Shown here in pieces: positions 1 to 7,371 of a DNA stretch of 15,003 bases. Location of the stretch: the NCBI GenBank assembly GCA_023384025.1, contig JAHDXX010000017.1:7556-22558 (forward strand). The letters are read 5' to 3'. A program made the translations under genes and the position numbers. The notes under the pieces were generated by a model, which was not told where the DNA came from, ran no database searches, and worked only from the letters and a program-made list of their open reading frames with translations. Numbering within the stretch: position 1 is the stretch's first letter; every line of letters starts with the position of its first letter. This stretch comes from Sphingomonadaceae bacterium. GTDB lineage: Bacteria; Pseudomonadota; Alphaproteobacteria; Sphingomonadales; Sphingomonadaceae.

Positions 1-2
1 TG

Positions 3-755
3 CCGGTCTCGCTGGCCCGGATGATCGAGAACGCGTTTGACTGGGAGCATTTGCCGTTCGTCCATCCCGGCTCGTTCGCCGCAATTGCACTGGCCGGTGA
101 AGGCGACTGGGGCTGGCGCGCCAAGGTGCAACTGCCCGGGGATGGCGCCGGCACGCAATTGATCGAGCTGCTGGTTGACCGCCCGGCCAATGCCTGGGTC
201 ACGACCGTTGTCGAGGGGCCGGGCGCCGGTATCAGGATCCACACCGTTGCCACCGCACGCGAAGGCGGGGGCATAGCGATCGATGTCCGGTTCCTGCTGC
301 CAGCCCGCCCTGACGATGCCGGGCAGGAAGCGATGATCCGGGCGATCCTCGAAAGCCAGTATGCGCGCCTCTACGACGAGGACGAGGCGCTGATGGTCGC
401 GCGCCAGTCCGCACTCGACCTCAGGTCCGGCCAAGGCGGTTCGGCACCGGCGAGCCACGACTTTGGCCCGGAAGCCCAGCTTGCCCGCCACCTGCCTCAT
501 CCCTTCCGGCTCGCGACCGGGTCGTTCGTGGCGCGGTACCTGGGCGGGCGTTGGATCGCCCATGCAGCGGTTTGCCCGCACATGCTCGGTCCGCTGGGTG
601 GGGCGGAGCCGGGCCATGATGGCCGGATTGCCTGCCCCTGGCACGGCTATCGCTTCTCGCTGGCGGACGGGACTGAACAGCATGGGCGGTGCGGCCCGCT
701 TGCCAGCCCGCCCGGCCTTGCCCTAATCGACGGCAATCTTGTCGCCACGGCCTGA
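3..755 (+). CDS. Rieske [2Fe-2S] protein with N-terminal SRPBCC-like part (5'-partial)
   Basis: The frame is open from base 3, so the gene begins upstream; the ATG at 21 is probably internal. Counting from that ATG, residues 1-130 resemble the ligand-binding part of SRPBCC/START proteins (DWEHLPFVHPGSF near the start). The C-terminal 90 residues form a Rieske domain with C185-P-H187 and C205-P-W-H208, the usual two Cys and two His ligands of a [2Fe-2S] cluster. The role would be electron transfer or oxygenase chemistry in the cytoplasm; the substrate cannot be told. The order is unusual: in ring-hydroxylating oxygenase alpha subunits the Rieske domain comes first and the START-like domain second. 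It could be a stand-alone Rieske protein of the kind common in sphingomonads. The Rieske call is firm; the N-terminal assignment is an inference from pattern. The next gene starts 28 bp downstream on the same strand. Confidence 0.85.
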   Translation, partial: PVSLARMIENAFDWEHLPFVHPGSFAAIALAGEGDWGWRAKVQLPGDGAGTQLIELLVDRPANAWVTTVVEGPGAGIRIHTVATAREGGGIAIDVRFLLPARPDDAGQEAMIRAILESQYARLYDEDEALMVARQSALDLRSGQGGSAPASHDFGPEAQLARHLPHPFRLATGSFVARYLGGRWIAHAAVCPHMLGPLGGAEPGHDGRIACPWHGYRFSLADGTEQHGRCGPLASPPGLALIDGNLVATA

Positions 756-783
756 GCCACAGCGAAGCAACCACGGAATTTCC

Positions 784-2664
784 ATGCGCAATCTTGCTCT
801 TGCCCTTTCACTGGCACTTTCACTCGGGGCCTGTTCGACCGCTCCGTCGACTGAGGCACCGCGCCTCGTCGCGCCGATCCTGACTTCGGCTGATGCACTC
901 GACACCTCGACCTATGCCCGGCCGCAGGAAGCGCGGGTGACCCATGTCGCACTGGATCTGGAGCTGGACTTTGCCGGCAAGGCCGTGCGCGGCACCGCCA
1001 TGCTTGATGTGCTGGCGCAGCCGGGCGCGCGCCAGATCGTGCTCGACAGCGACGGGTTGCAGATCGAGAGCATAACCGACACCGCGGGCAACCCGCTTGT
1101 GTGGAGCATGGGCGAGGCAGCGGGCGAGAAGGGCGCGCCGCTGTCGATCACGCTGGGCGATGCGCGGCAGGTGGTGATCCGCTACGCGGCCAATCCGCAG
1201 GCATCCGCCCTGCAATGGCTCGCGCCCGAACAGACCGCCGGTAAAGTCCACCCGTTCCTGTTCAGCCAGGGGCAGGCGATCCTCAACCGCAGCTGGATCC
1301 CGACGCAGGACAGCCCCGGCATTCGCCAGACCTGGAAAGCGCGCGTTGTCGCGCCCAAACCACTCGACGTGGTCATGTCAGGCATCCTTCAGGGCAAACC
1401 CGAGGAACTGGCCGGCGGCAAACGCGCCTTCCGTTTCGCCATGGACAAGCCGGTCGCACCCTATCTGATTGCAATTGCGGCGGGTGATATCGACTTCCGT
1501 GCCATCGGTCCGCGCACCGGGGTGTGGGCTGAACCCGCCATGCTCGACAAGGCGCATGCCGAAGTGGTCGAGACCGAAGCGATGGTGGAGGCGGCGGAAT
1601 CGCTTTACGGCCCCTATCGCTGGGGCCGGTACGACATGATCGTGCTGCCGCCGGCCTTCCCCTATGGCGGGATGGAGAACCCGGTGATGACGTTCCTCAC
1701 CCCGACTTTCATCGCCGGGGATCGCAGCCTGACCGGTCTGGTCGCGCATGAACTGGCACATTCCTGGTCGGGCAACCTCGTCACCAACGCGGTGTGGGGC
1801 GATGGCTGGCTAAACGAAGGGGTGACCAGCTATTTCGAAAACCGCATCGTCGAGGAAATCTACGGCGCCAAGCGCGCGCGACAGGAAGTTGCGCTCGATA
1901 CCATGGCAATCATGGAAACGCTGGCCGAAGTCGGCGTCGATGCGCCGGGCACGGCCTTGCACCAGCCCGACGGCACTGAAAGCGCCGGGTCCGCGATCAT
2001 CTACAACAAGGGCGCGGCCTTCCTGCGCACGCTGGAGCAGGACGTGGGTCGCGAGCGCTTCGATGCCTGGTTGCGCCAGTGGTTCGACAAGCACGCCTTC
2101 CAGCCCGCCACCTCGGCGATGATCTACGAGGATCTCAAGGCCAACCTCGCCGGCAGTGAGGACGAGGCTGCGCGCCTGCGGCTGCGCGAATGGATCTACG
2201 GCCCCGGCTTGCCCGCCAACTTTGCCCAACCCGATCCGGCGGCCTTTGCCGCGATCGATGCGGCCAACGCGGCCTATGCCGCATCCGGCGACCTGCCGCA
2301 GGGCTGGCGCGCGTGGACATCGGCCGAACGCCAGCGGTTCCTGCAGAATGTTCCTGCAGAGCGCACTGCCGGGGAACTGGCCCGGCTGGACGAGACGCTG
2401 GGCCTGTCGACCACCGGCAACAACGAGGAGCTGTTCCTGTGGCTGCGCCTCGCCCTGGCCAACCGGTATGAACCGGCAGTGCCGCAAGCCGAGCGGTTCC
2501 TGTCGAATGTTGGGCGCACCAAGTTCGTCCGTCCGCTGTTCGCCACCCTGATGGGCGAGGGCGAGTGGGGCCAGCCGATTGCCCGCCGCATCTACGGCCA
2601 GACCCGCGCCAGCTACCACACCGTCACCCAGCGTGCGGTCGACCGGATCGTGCGCGCGGACTGA
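784..2664 (+). CDS. M1 family zinc aminopeptidase, lipoprotein
   Basis: This is a metalloaminopeptidase of the gluzincin M1 family (626 aa), probably anchored in the envelope. I chose the ATG at 784 because it begins a clean lipoprotein signal peptide ending in the lipobox LSLGAC; an earlier in-frame start at 739 would put 15 polar residues in front of it. An N-terminal beta-domain (about residues 40-250) precedes the catalytic domain. The exopeptidase motif appears as GGMEN at 295-299. The zinc site is H322-E323-x2-H326 with E345 in the NEG motif 19 residues after H326, and a YNKGAAF segment probably supplies the catalytic Tyr. The C-terminal 150 residues look like the helical domain of leukotriene A4 hydrolase-type enzymes. 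All key residues are present, so it should be active in degrading peptides. The family call is firm; the substrate is unknown. Confidence 0.95.
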   Translation: MRNLALALSLALSLGACSTAPSTEAPRLVAPILTSADALDTSTYARPQEARVTHVALDLELDFAGKAVRGTAMLDVLAQPGARQIVLDSDGLQIESITDTAGNPLVWSMGEAAGEKGAPLSITLGDARQVVIRYAANPQASALQWLAPEQTAGKVHPFLFSQGQAILNRSWIPTQDSPGIRQTWKARVVAPKPLDVVMSGILQGKPEELAGGKRAFRFAMDKPVAPYLIAIAAGDIDFRAIGPRTGVWAEPAMLDKAHAEVVETEAMVEAAESLYGPYRWGRYDMIVLPPAFPYGGMENPVMTFLTPTFIAGDRSLTGLVAHELAHSWSGNLVTNAVWGDGWLNEGVTSYFENRIVEEIYGAKRARQEVALDTMAIMETLAEVGVDAPGTALHQPDGTESAGSAIIYNKGAAFLRTLEQDVGRERFDAWLRQWFDKHAFQPATSAMIYEDLKANLAGSEDEAARLRLREWIYGPGLPANFAQPDPAAFAAIDAANAAYAASGDLPQGWRAWTSAERQRFLQNVPAERTAGELARLDETLGLSTTGNNEELFLWLRLALANRYEPAVPQAERFLSNVGRTKFVRPLFATLMGEGEWGQPIARRIYGQTRASYHTVTQRAVDRIVRAD

Positions 2665-2839
2665 CAGCCCGCGTCATCTTTGCGACATCGCTTTTCACTG
2701 GACTTTGGTTCGGGTTCGGCGGATTTCGCCCATTCAGACTGCGGTCATCCCGACCGGAGGATTGGGGCAGGGGGATGGGGGTCCTTCCGGCCATCGCTGT
2801 GGTGCCGGCCCCCGTCCAATGTCGAAAGGGACTTGTTCC

Positions 2840-3214
2840 ATGCGCTTTACCCGCCTGCTGATGGCCCCGCTGGCCGTTGCTGCCGTTCTTGCCAGCCCTG
2901 CCAGCGCGCAGCAGCAGCAAACCGATGCGCCCTATGACACCAAGCTCAAGTGCGGTGTGTTCAACGCCTTCATGTCGGGCTTCAACGGTGAAGACACCGA
3001 AGAGGGCAAGGCTGCCGAAGCCCGGGCTGAAAGCTGGGTCATGCTGGCAATGACCGAGAAATCGGACCAGCCGGAGCAGGTCGCGACCGATTTCGAAGCC
3101 GCGGCCAATACCCTCACCCAGCAGATCGAAGGCAAGATGGCCGCCGAAGACACGCTCGGCGTGTTCGCGGTGTTCAACGAATACCTCGAACTGTGCGATC
3201 CCTACGGCGGTTGA
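2840..3214 (+). CDS. Small secreted protein of unknown function
   Basis: I do not recognise this 124-aa protein. The ATG at 2840 is preceded by a good ribosome-binding site (GAAAGGGA, 2824-2831) and begins a classical signal peptide (RFTR, hydrophobic core, cleavage after ASPASA), so the product is exported. A longer in-frame start at 2579 would overlap the aminopeptidase gene and bury the signal peptide, so I reject it. The mature part, about 100 residues, is mainly acidic and helical, begins with a QQQQ tract, and has two cysteines (in KLKCGVF and LELCDPY) that could form a disulphide in the periplasm. The 175-bp gap from the previous gene contains a GC-rich imperfect hairpin (2777-2813), so it is probably transcribed from its own promoter. 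Confidence 0.85.
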   Translation: MRFTRLLMAPLAVAAVLASPASAQQQQTDAPYDTKLKCGVFNAFMSGFNGEDTEEGKAAEARAESWVMLAMTEKSDQPEQVATDFEAAANTLTQQIEGKMAAEDTLGVFAVFNEYLELCDPYGG

Positions 3215-3229
3215 CCTGACTTTGGGGTG

Positions 3230-3308
3230 GCGTTGCCCCGGAAGTGATCTGTTGCCGACAGGCAACGCGTTTCCGTCATTTGATTGCTCTGGGCGAATGC
3301 TCTCGCCC
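3230..3308 (+). promoter_or_regulatory. Leader with mutually exclusive hairpins upstream of the MFS gene
   Basis: Three perfect inverted repeats lie in the 140 bp before the exporter gene. The segment 3261-3268 (GGCAACGC) can pair with 3230-3237 over 8 bp, or its first six bases can pair with 3251-3256 to form a hairpin with a 4-nt loop; the two pairings exclude each other. A third hairpin pairs 3291-3296 with 3303-3308 (GGGCGA/TCGCCC, 6-nt loop). This layout resembles an attenuator or other 5' riboregulator. The first hairpins could also just end the preceding transcript, although no U-run follows. The pairings are seen in the sequence; the regulatory role is inferred. Confidence 0.35.
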
Positions 3309-3354
3309 TAAGGTTCCCGGCAGGTCTACCATTCTGGTGGATCGGGGGAATTTT

Positions 3355-4572
3355 ATGAATCGGAACCTCGCCATCCTGGCGATGATCGTGTTTGTCGACA
3401 CGGCAGGCATCGGCCTGATCGTGCCGGTCATGCCGTCGCTGATCCAGGGGATGAGCGGTAAGGGCATCGATCACGCGGCGGAGATCGGTGGCTGGCTGCT
3501 GTTTGCTTACGCCACAATGCAGTTCCTCTTTGCCCCAGTGATTGGCGGGCTCAGTGACCGTTTCGGGCGCCGGCCGGTGCTGTTGCTGACCTTGGCTCTC
3601 CTCGGCATCGACTATGCGGTGATGGCATGGGCGCCCACTCTGGCCTGGCTGTTTGCCGGGCGTCTGGTTTCCGGCGTAATGGGGGCTAGCTGGGCGGCGG
3701 CCAACAGCTGCATTGCGGATTCGATTTCGCCGGAACGGCGCGGGGCGGCGTTCGGGATGTTGGGCGGGGCCGGGGCCGCCGGATTTGTGCTGGGTCCGGC
3801 CATTGGCGGGCTGGTCGGGCAGTTCGGAGATCGCTTGCCATTCGCATTTTCCGCCTCCCTATGCCTTGCGGGTGTGCTGCTGGGGCTCGTGTACTTCCGC
3901 GAGACCTTGCCAGCGGAGCGCAGGCGACCGTTCGATCCGCTGCGTGCCAACCCGCTGGGGAGCATCGCCCGGATGGGGCGGTATCCGCTGGTGATGGGTT
4001 GCCTGATAACGGTCTTCTTCATGCAGCTGGCCAGTCAGGCACAGATTTCTGTCTGGGCATATTACGGAACTGCCAGTTTTGGCTGGAGCCCTGTGGTCAT
4101 CGGAATGACGGTGACATTTTTCGGTGTCTTGCTTGGCCTGGCGCAAGGGGTGTTCGCCGGGCGCGCGATTGCCCGATTTGGGCCTGTCCGAACCGCGTCG
4201 GTCAGCCTGTTTTTCGGCGTTCCCTGCTTCCTGCTGCTTGCTTTTGCGCCGACGACCGGCGTGGCGATTGCCGGAATCATTGTCGGCTCGGTGACCGGGC
4301 TGTGCTTCCCGGCGATGCAGCAGATGATGTCGTCGAGGGTGGAGGAAGATGCGCAAGGGGAGCTGCAAGGCTCGATTGCCAGCACCATCAGCCTGACTGC
4401 AATTCTCGGGCCGCCCGTCATGACCGGGGTGTTCGCGCGCTTCGCTGATCCCGTTGGCATCTACTTCCCGGGTGCGCCGTTCATCCTTTCGACGGTCCTG
4501 ATTGCAATAGCCGTTATGATCCTTGCCATGACCCTGCGTCGCCATGGCCATGCTTATACGAAGGTTCACTGA
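3355..4572 (+). CDS. TetA-like MFS exporter
   Basis: This is an inner-membrane 12-helix antiporter of the major facilitator superfamily (405 aa). The first helix and its exit, with GLIVPVMPSLI, match the TetA-type drug-proton antiporters. Motif A in the loop between helices 2 and 3 is intact (GGLSDRFGRRP from residue 64), and a Gly-rich motif C-like stretch (GGAGAAGFVLGPAIGG) follows in helix 5. I start at ATG 3355, which has a strong GGGGGA ribosome-binding site 5-10 bases upstream; the open frame back to 3244 lacks hydrophobic character and overlaps the leader hairpins. A likely role is proton-driven export of a drug or metabolite. Many family members are annotated as tetracycline resistance without evidence, so the substrate is left open. 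Hairpins flank the gene on both sides. Confidence 0.9.
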   Translation: MNRNLAILAMIVFVDTAGIGLIVPVMPSLIQGMSGKGIDHAAEIGGWLLFAYATMQFLFAPVIGGLSDRFGRRPVLLLTLALLGIDYAVMAWAPTLAWLFAGRLVSGVMGASWAAANSCIADSISPERRGAAFGMLGGAGAAGFVLGPAIGGLVGQFGDRLPFAFSASLCLAGVLLGLVYFRETLPAERRRPFDPLRANPLGSIARMGRYPLVMGCLITVFFMQLASQAQISVWAYYGTASFGWSPVVIGMTVTFFGVLLGLAQGVFAGRAIARFGPVRTASVSLFFGVPCFLLLAFAPTTGVAIAGIIVGSVTGLCFPAMQQMMSSRVEEDAQGELQGSIASTISLTAILGPPVMTGVFARFADPVGIYFPGAPFILSTVLIAIAVMILAMTLRRHGHAYTKVH

Positions 4573-4580
4573 CGTGAACC
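4563..4580 (+). other. Perfect 7-bp hairpin over the MFS stop codon
   Basis: GGTTCAC (4563-4569) pairs with GTGAACC (4574-4580) around a 4-nt loop that holds the stop codon of the exporter gene. It has no U-tract, so it may act in mRNA 3'-end stability rather than as an intrinsic terminator. Confidence 0.4.
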
Positions 4581-4586
4581 CATGCA

Positions 4587-4664
4587 CCTCCCGCCCCACC
4601 TCCCCGCCCGGCCCCCATATCCTAGTGGTATCAGTGGTGGCCGGGCGGGGGGTGGGGCGAGAGG
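4587..4664. repeat. Long GC-rich inverted repeat between MFS and rsh
   Basis: The arms 4587-4613 and 4639-4664 are reverse complements over about 25 pairs with one mismatch (C4591 opposite A4660) and one bulged T (4601). The 25-nt loop is AT-richer. The strong stem lacks a downstream T-run on either strand. Candidate roles are a transcription roadblock, a Rho-assisted terminator between exporter and rsh, or a mobile palindromic repeat of the REP kind. It should be searched across the genome. Confidence 0.6.
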
Positions 4665-4670
4665 TATGAG

Positions 4671-4689
4671 TCAAGCTCATCGAGCTTGA
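4671..4689. other. Perfect 8-bp hairpin upstream of rsh
   Basis: TCAAGCTC (4671-4678) and GAGCTTGA (4682-4689) form a perfect 8-bp inverted repeat with a 3-nt spacer, 60 bp before the rsh start. It could be an operator for a dimeric regulator or a leader hairpin in the rsh mRNA. Confidence 0.35.
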
Positions 4690-4749
4690 GTATCAGGTGC
4701 TCTCTTTCCGCTTGCTCTTGAACCGATAGTGCTCCCATCATCACGGAAC

Positions 4750-6840
4750 ATGTTACGCCAATACGAACTTGTTGAGCGGGTTGCCCGGTACGATCCTGAC
4801 GCCGATGTGGCGGCGCTCAACCGCGCCTATGTCTACACCGTGCAGAAACATGGCACGCAGAAGCGCGCCAGTGGCGATCCCTATTTCAGCCATCCGGTCG
4901 AAGTGGCCGGGTTGATGACCGATCTCCAGCTCGACCAGGAAACGATCATGACTGCGCTGCTCCACGATACCGTGGAAGACACGCTGGCGACGATCGAGGA
5001 CATCGAGGACAACTTCGGCCCCGATGTCGCCCGGCTGGTTGACGGGGTGACCAAGCTTTCCAAGATCGAAGCCATGCCCGAGAACGAACGGGCGGCGGAA
5101 AACCTGCGTAAGTTCCTGCTGGCGATGAGCGAGGATATCCGCGTGTTGCTGGTCAAGCTGGGCGACCGGCTGCACAACATGCGCACGCTGCACTTCATCA
5201 AGTCACCGGAAAAGCGCCAGCGCATCGCGCGCGAGACGATGGATATCTACGCTCCGCTCGCCGAGCGGGTGGGCATGTACGAATACATGCGCGAGATGCA
5301 GTTGCTGGCATTCGAGCAGCTCGAGCCGGAAGGCTATGCCACGATCACCGGGAGGCTGGAGCAGATCCGGCGGCAGGACGGCGGGCAGGTGGATGCCATT
5401 GCGCTCGCGATCAAGCAGGCTCTGGCCGAAGCCGGGCTCAGGGTCGAGGTCTCGGGCCGCGAGAAGCACCCCTATTCGATCTGGCGCAAGATGGCGGAGC
5501 GGCACGTCAGCTTCGAGCAGGTGACCGACATCATGGCCTTCCGCGTCATCACCGAGACGGAGGCGGACTGCTACAGCGCACTGGGCGTGCTCCACACCAC
5601 CTGGCAGTTCCTGCCGGGCCGGTTCAAGGACTATATCTCCACCCCCAAGACCAATGGCTACCGCAGCCTGCACACCTCGCTGATGTACGAGAATTCGATG
5701 CGGGTGGAGGTGCAGGTGCGCACGCGTGACATGCACCAGACCAACGAGTTTGGCCTCGACGCCCACTGGGCGTACAAGCAGGGCGACAAGCCTGACGGGC
5801 AGGTTGGCTGGCTGCGTGACCTGATCGAGATCGTCGATGCCAGCCACGATGCCGAGGAACTGCTCGAGCACACGCGCCTTGCGATCTACCAGGACCGGAT
5901 TTTTGCGTTCACGCCCAAGGGTGCGCTGCACCAGCTGCCCAAGGGCTCGACCCCCGTCGACTTCGCCTTCGCGGTCCACACCGATCTCGGCGCGCAGACG
6001 GTCGGTGCCAAGATCAACGGGCGCCACATGCCGTTGCGCACGCCGCTCAACAACGGCGACGTGGTCGAGATCATCAAGGGCAAGGCTGCCGAACCGCAGC
6101 TTTCCTGGCTGGGCTTTGTCGTCACCGGAAAGGCGCGCGCGGCGATCCGGCGTGCGGTGCGGCTGAAGGAACGCGAGGAAGTCGCCAGCCTCGGCCGCAT
6201 GCTGTTTGACGAGATTGCCAGCCGGGTCCCGGCCAAGATCGGCAAGAAGGCAACGCGCGAGGCGGCAAAGCGGCTCGATCTCGAGGACGAGGACGAGCTG
6301 ATGTACCAGATCGGCGCGGGCCGGATCGAGGATCGCGCGGTGATGGAGGCGCTGGTGCCCGGCTGCACTGCCGACATGGAAGTGCCGGTGGACTGGGCGC
6401 GGCAGGACCGGGCGATCTCGATCCGCGGGCTCACCGCCGGGGTCGGGTTCCAGCTCGCCGACTGCTGCCATCCGGTGCCCGGCGACCGGATCGTCGGCCT
6501 GCGCGTGCCGGGCGAGCGGGTGGTGGTCCATGCGATCGACTGCATGGAGCTGGCGAGCGGTATCGATGCCGACTGGCTCGACCTGTCATGGGGCAAGCAG
6601 AGCATTGGTGCGGTCGGGCGGCTGCGGGTGACACTGTACGACCGGCCGGGCACGCTGGCGGAAATGGCCGGGATCTTCGCGCAGAACCTCGCCAACGTGA
6701 AGACGCTGGCGCACGTGCAGAAGGAACACCCGTTCTCGGCCTACGAGGTCGACCTGGAGGTGCAGGACCTCGCGCATCTCACCCGCATCCTCAGCGCCCT
6801 GCGCGCCAGCGATTCCATCGCGCAGGCGGAGCGGATCTAG
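4750..6840 (+). CDS. rsh: Bifunctional (p)ppGpp synthetase/hydrolase (RelA/SpoT homologue)
   Basis: This is a stringent-response enzyme of 696 aa that makes (p)ppGpp from ATP and GTP/GDP and hydrolyses it. I start at ATG 4750 (MLRQYELVERV), the usual alphaproteobacterial start; a GTG at 4729 would add seven unlike residues. The hydrolase HD site is intact: H48, H72-D73, E76-D77 and D139. The synthetase domain carries R291-F292-K293-D294, the RxKD form typical of bifunctional Rel/SpoT rather than the EXDD of mono-functional RelA, followed by GYRSLHTS. A TGS domain covers about 384-445, a Cys-Cys-His motif (C572, C573, H574) lies in the conserved-cysteine region, and a C-terminal ACT domain covers about 624-693. 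Length and domains are complete. The gene stands alone; its stop overlaps the stop of the opposing gene. Confidence 0.97.
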   Translation: MLRQYELVERVARYDPDADVAALNRAYVYTVQKHGTQKRASGDPYFSHPVEVAGLMTDLQLDQETIMTALLHDTVEDTLATIEDIEDNFGPDVARLVDGVTKLSKIEAMPENERAAENLRKFLLAMSEDIRVLLVKLGDRLHNMRTLHFIKSPEKRQRIARETMDIYAPLAERVGMYEYMREMQLLAFEQLEPEGYATITGRLEQIRRQDGGQVDAIALAIKQALAEAGLRVEVSGREKHPYSIWRKMAERHVSFEQVTDIMAFRVITETEADCYSALGVLHTTWQFLPGRFKDYISTPKTNGYRSLHTSLMYENSMRVEVQVRTRDMHQTNEFGLDAHWAYKQGDKPDGQVGWLRDLIEIVDASHDAEELLEHTRLAIYQDRIFAFTPKGALHQLPKGSTPVDFAFAVHTDLGAQTVGAKINGRHMPLRTPLNNGDVVEIIKGKAAEPQLSWLGFVVTGKARAAIRRAVRLKEREEVASLGRMLFDEIASRVPAKIGKKATREAAKRLDLEDEDELMYQIGAGRIEDRAVMEALVPGCTADMEVPVDWARQDRAISIRGLTAGVGFQLADCCHPVPGDRIVGLRVPGERVVVHAIDCMELASGIDADWLDLSWGKQSIGAVGRLRVTLYDRPGTLAEMAGIFAQNLANVKTLAHVQKEHPFSAYEVDLEVQDLAHLTRILSALRASDSIAQAERI

Positions 6841-7154
6841 AGCAGCTCCAGCTCGACGGTCACAGGCCCGCCTTCGGCAAGGTCCTCCGACCGCACCACC
6901 TTGCGGCTGACCAGCAGGATCCACTCGGTCGACTGGTTCTGCGGGAACACTGACGTGCTCCATTCCGTATCGCCGATCCGCGCGGTCACCTTGACCGAGC
7001 CGAACCCGCGCTGGCGGCCATACTCCAGCCGCCGCAACCGCGCATGCATCGCCAGCGCCTCGGCCGGTTCGCCGGTGATAACCAGCAGGTGATAGGTGCC
7101 GCGGTCCCCCTGCCAGCGGGTGAGGGGTGCGGTGAGAGTGATGGTGTCGTTCAT
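6837..7154 (-). CDS. DUF1905 domain protein
   Basis: A 105-aa cytoplasmic protein with the all-beta pattern of DUF1905: RGTYHLLVITG near residue 20, FGSVKVTARIGDTEWSTSVFP in the middle, and EWILLVSRKVVRSEDLAEGGPVTVELELL at the end. The family has no proven biochemical function. The stop codons of this gene and rsh share the palindrome CTAG (6837-6840), a tight convergent pair. Its start codon (7152-7154) directly abuts an inverted-repeat element, so the usual ribosome-binding site is not visible (the bases before ATG read GTGAAACCAA). The native promoter may have been displaced or be supplied by the repeat. Confidence 0.9.
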   Translation of the reverse strand: MNDTITLTAPLTRWQGDRGTYHLLVITGEPAEALAMHARLRRLEYGRQRGFGSVKVTARIGDTEWSTSVFPQNQSTEWILLVSRKVVRSEDLAEGGPVTVELELL

Positions 7155-7371
7155 TTGGTTTCACGCAGAGACGCAGAGGAGAAGGGGAGACGCGGAGAGG
7201 AAGGATGCGGCGAAGCCGCAGTATGGTTCACACGAAGCCACAAAGGGGGCAGCGCGGATCGCATCTGGACTGCCCTCTTCGTGTCTTTGTGTGAGATATT
7301 AAGCCGCTGCGCGGCGGCACTATCCCTCTGCGTCTCCCTTTTTCCTCTGCGTCTCTGCGTGAACCTGAAAG
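7155..7371. repeat. Nested inverted-repeat intergenic element
   Basis: The 217 bp between the DUF1905 start codon and the isomerase stop codon consist wholly of paired arms. The outer arms (about 7159-7200 and 7328-7370) share TTCACGCAGAGACGCAGAGG and continue similarly. A second pair (about 7227-7252 and 7271-7293, CACACGAAGCCACAAAG type) lies inside, and small perfect hairpins sit at 7206-7220 (GCGGC GAA GCCGC) and 7303-7315. The apparent ORFs here (such as the one with LCVRY/LFPLRLCV) arise from the repeat and I do not count them as genes. A single-arm relative occurs at 10757-10803. From memory, such CGCAGAG-rich repeats are scattered in many proteobacterial genomes; I could not check. 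Confidence 0.8.

Noticed and set aside
3859..4680. Minus-strand frame (273 aa) opposite the MFS gene and spanning the hairpin region
   Set aside because: Hydrophilic, compositionally biased shadow of the exporter; no start signals.
5203..6531. Long minus-strand open frame (442 aa) opposite rsh
   Set aside because: It mirrors the rsh coding frame in high-GC DNA and has no recognisable domain; rsh is unmistakable.
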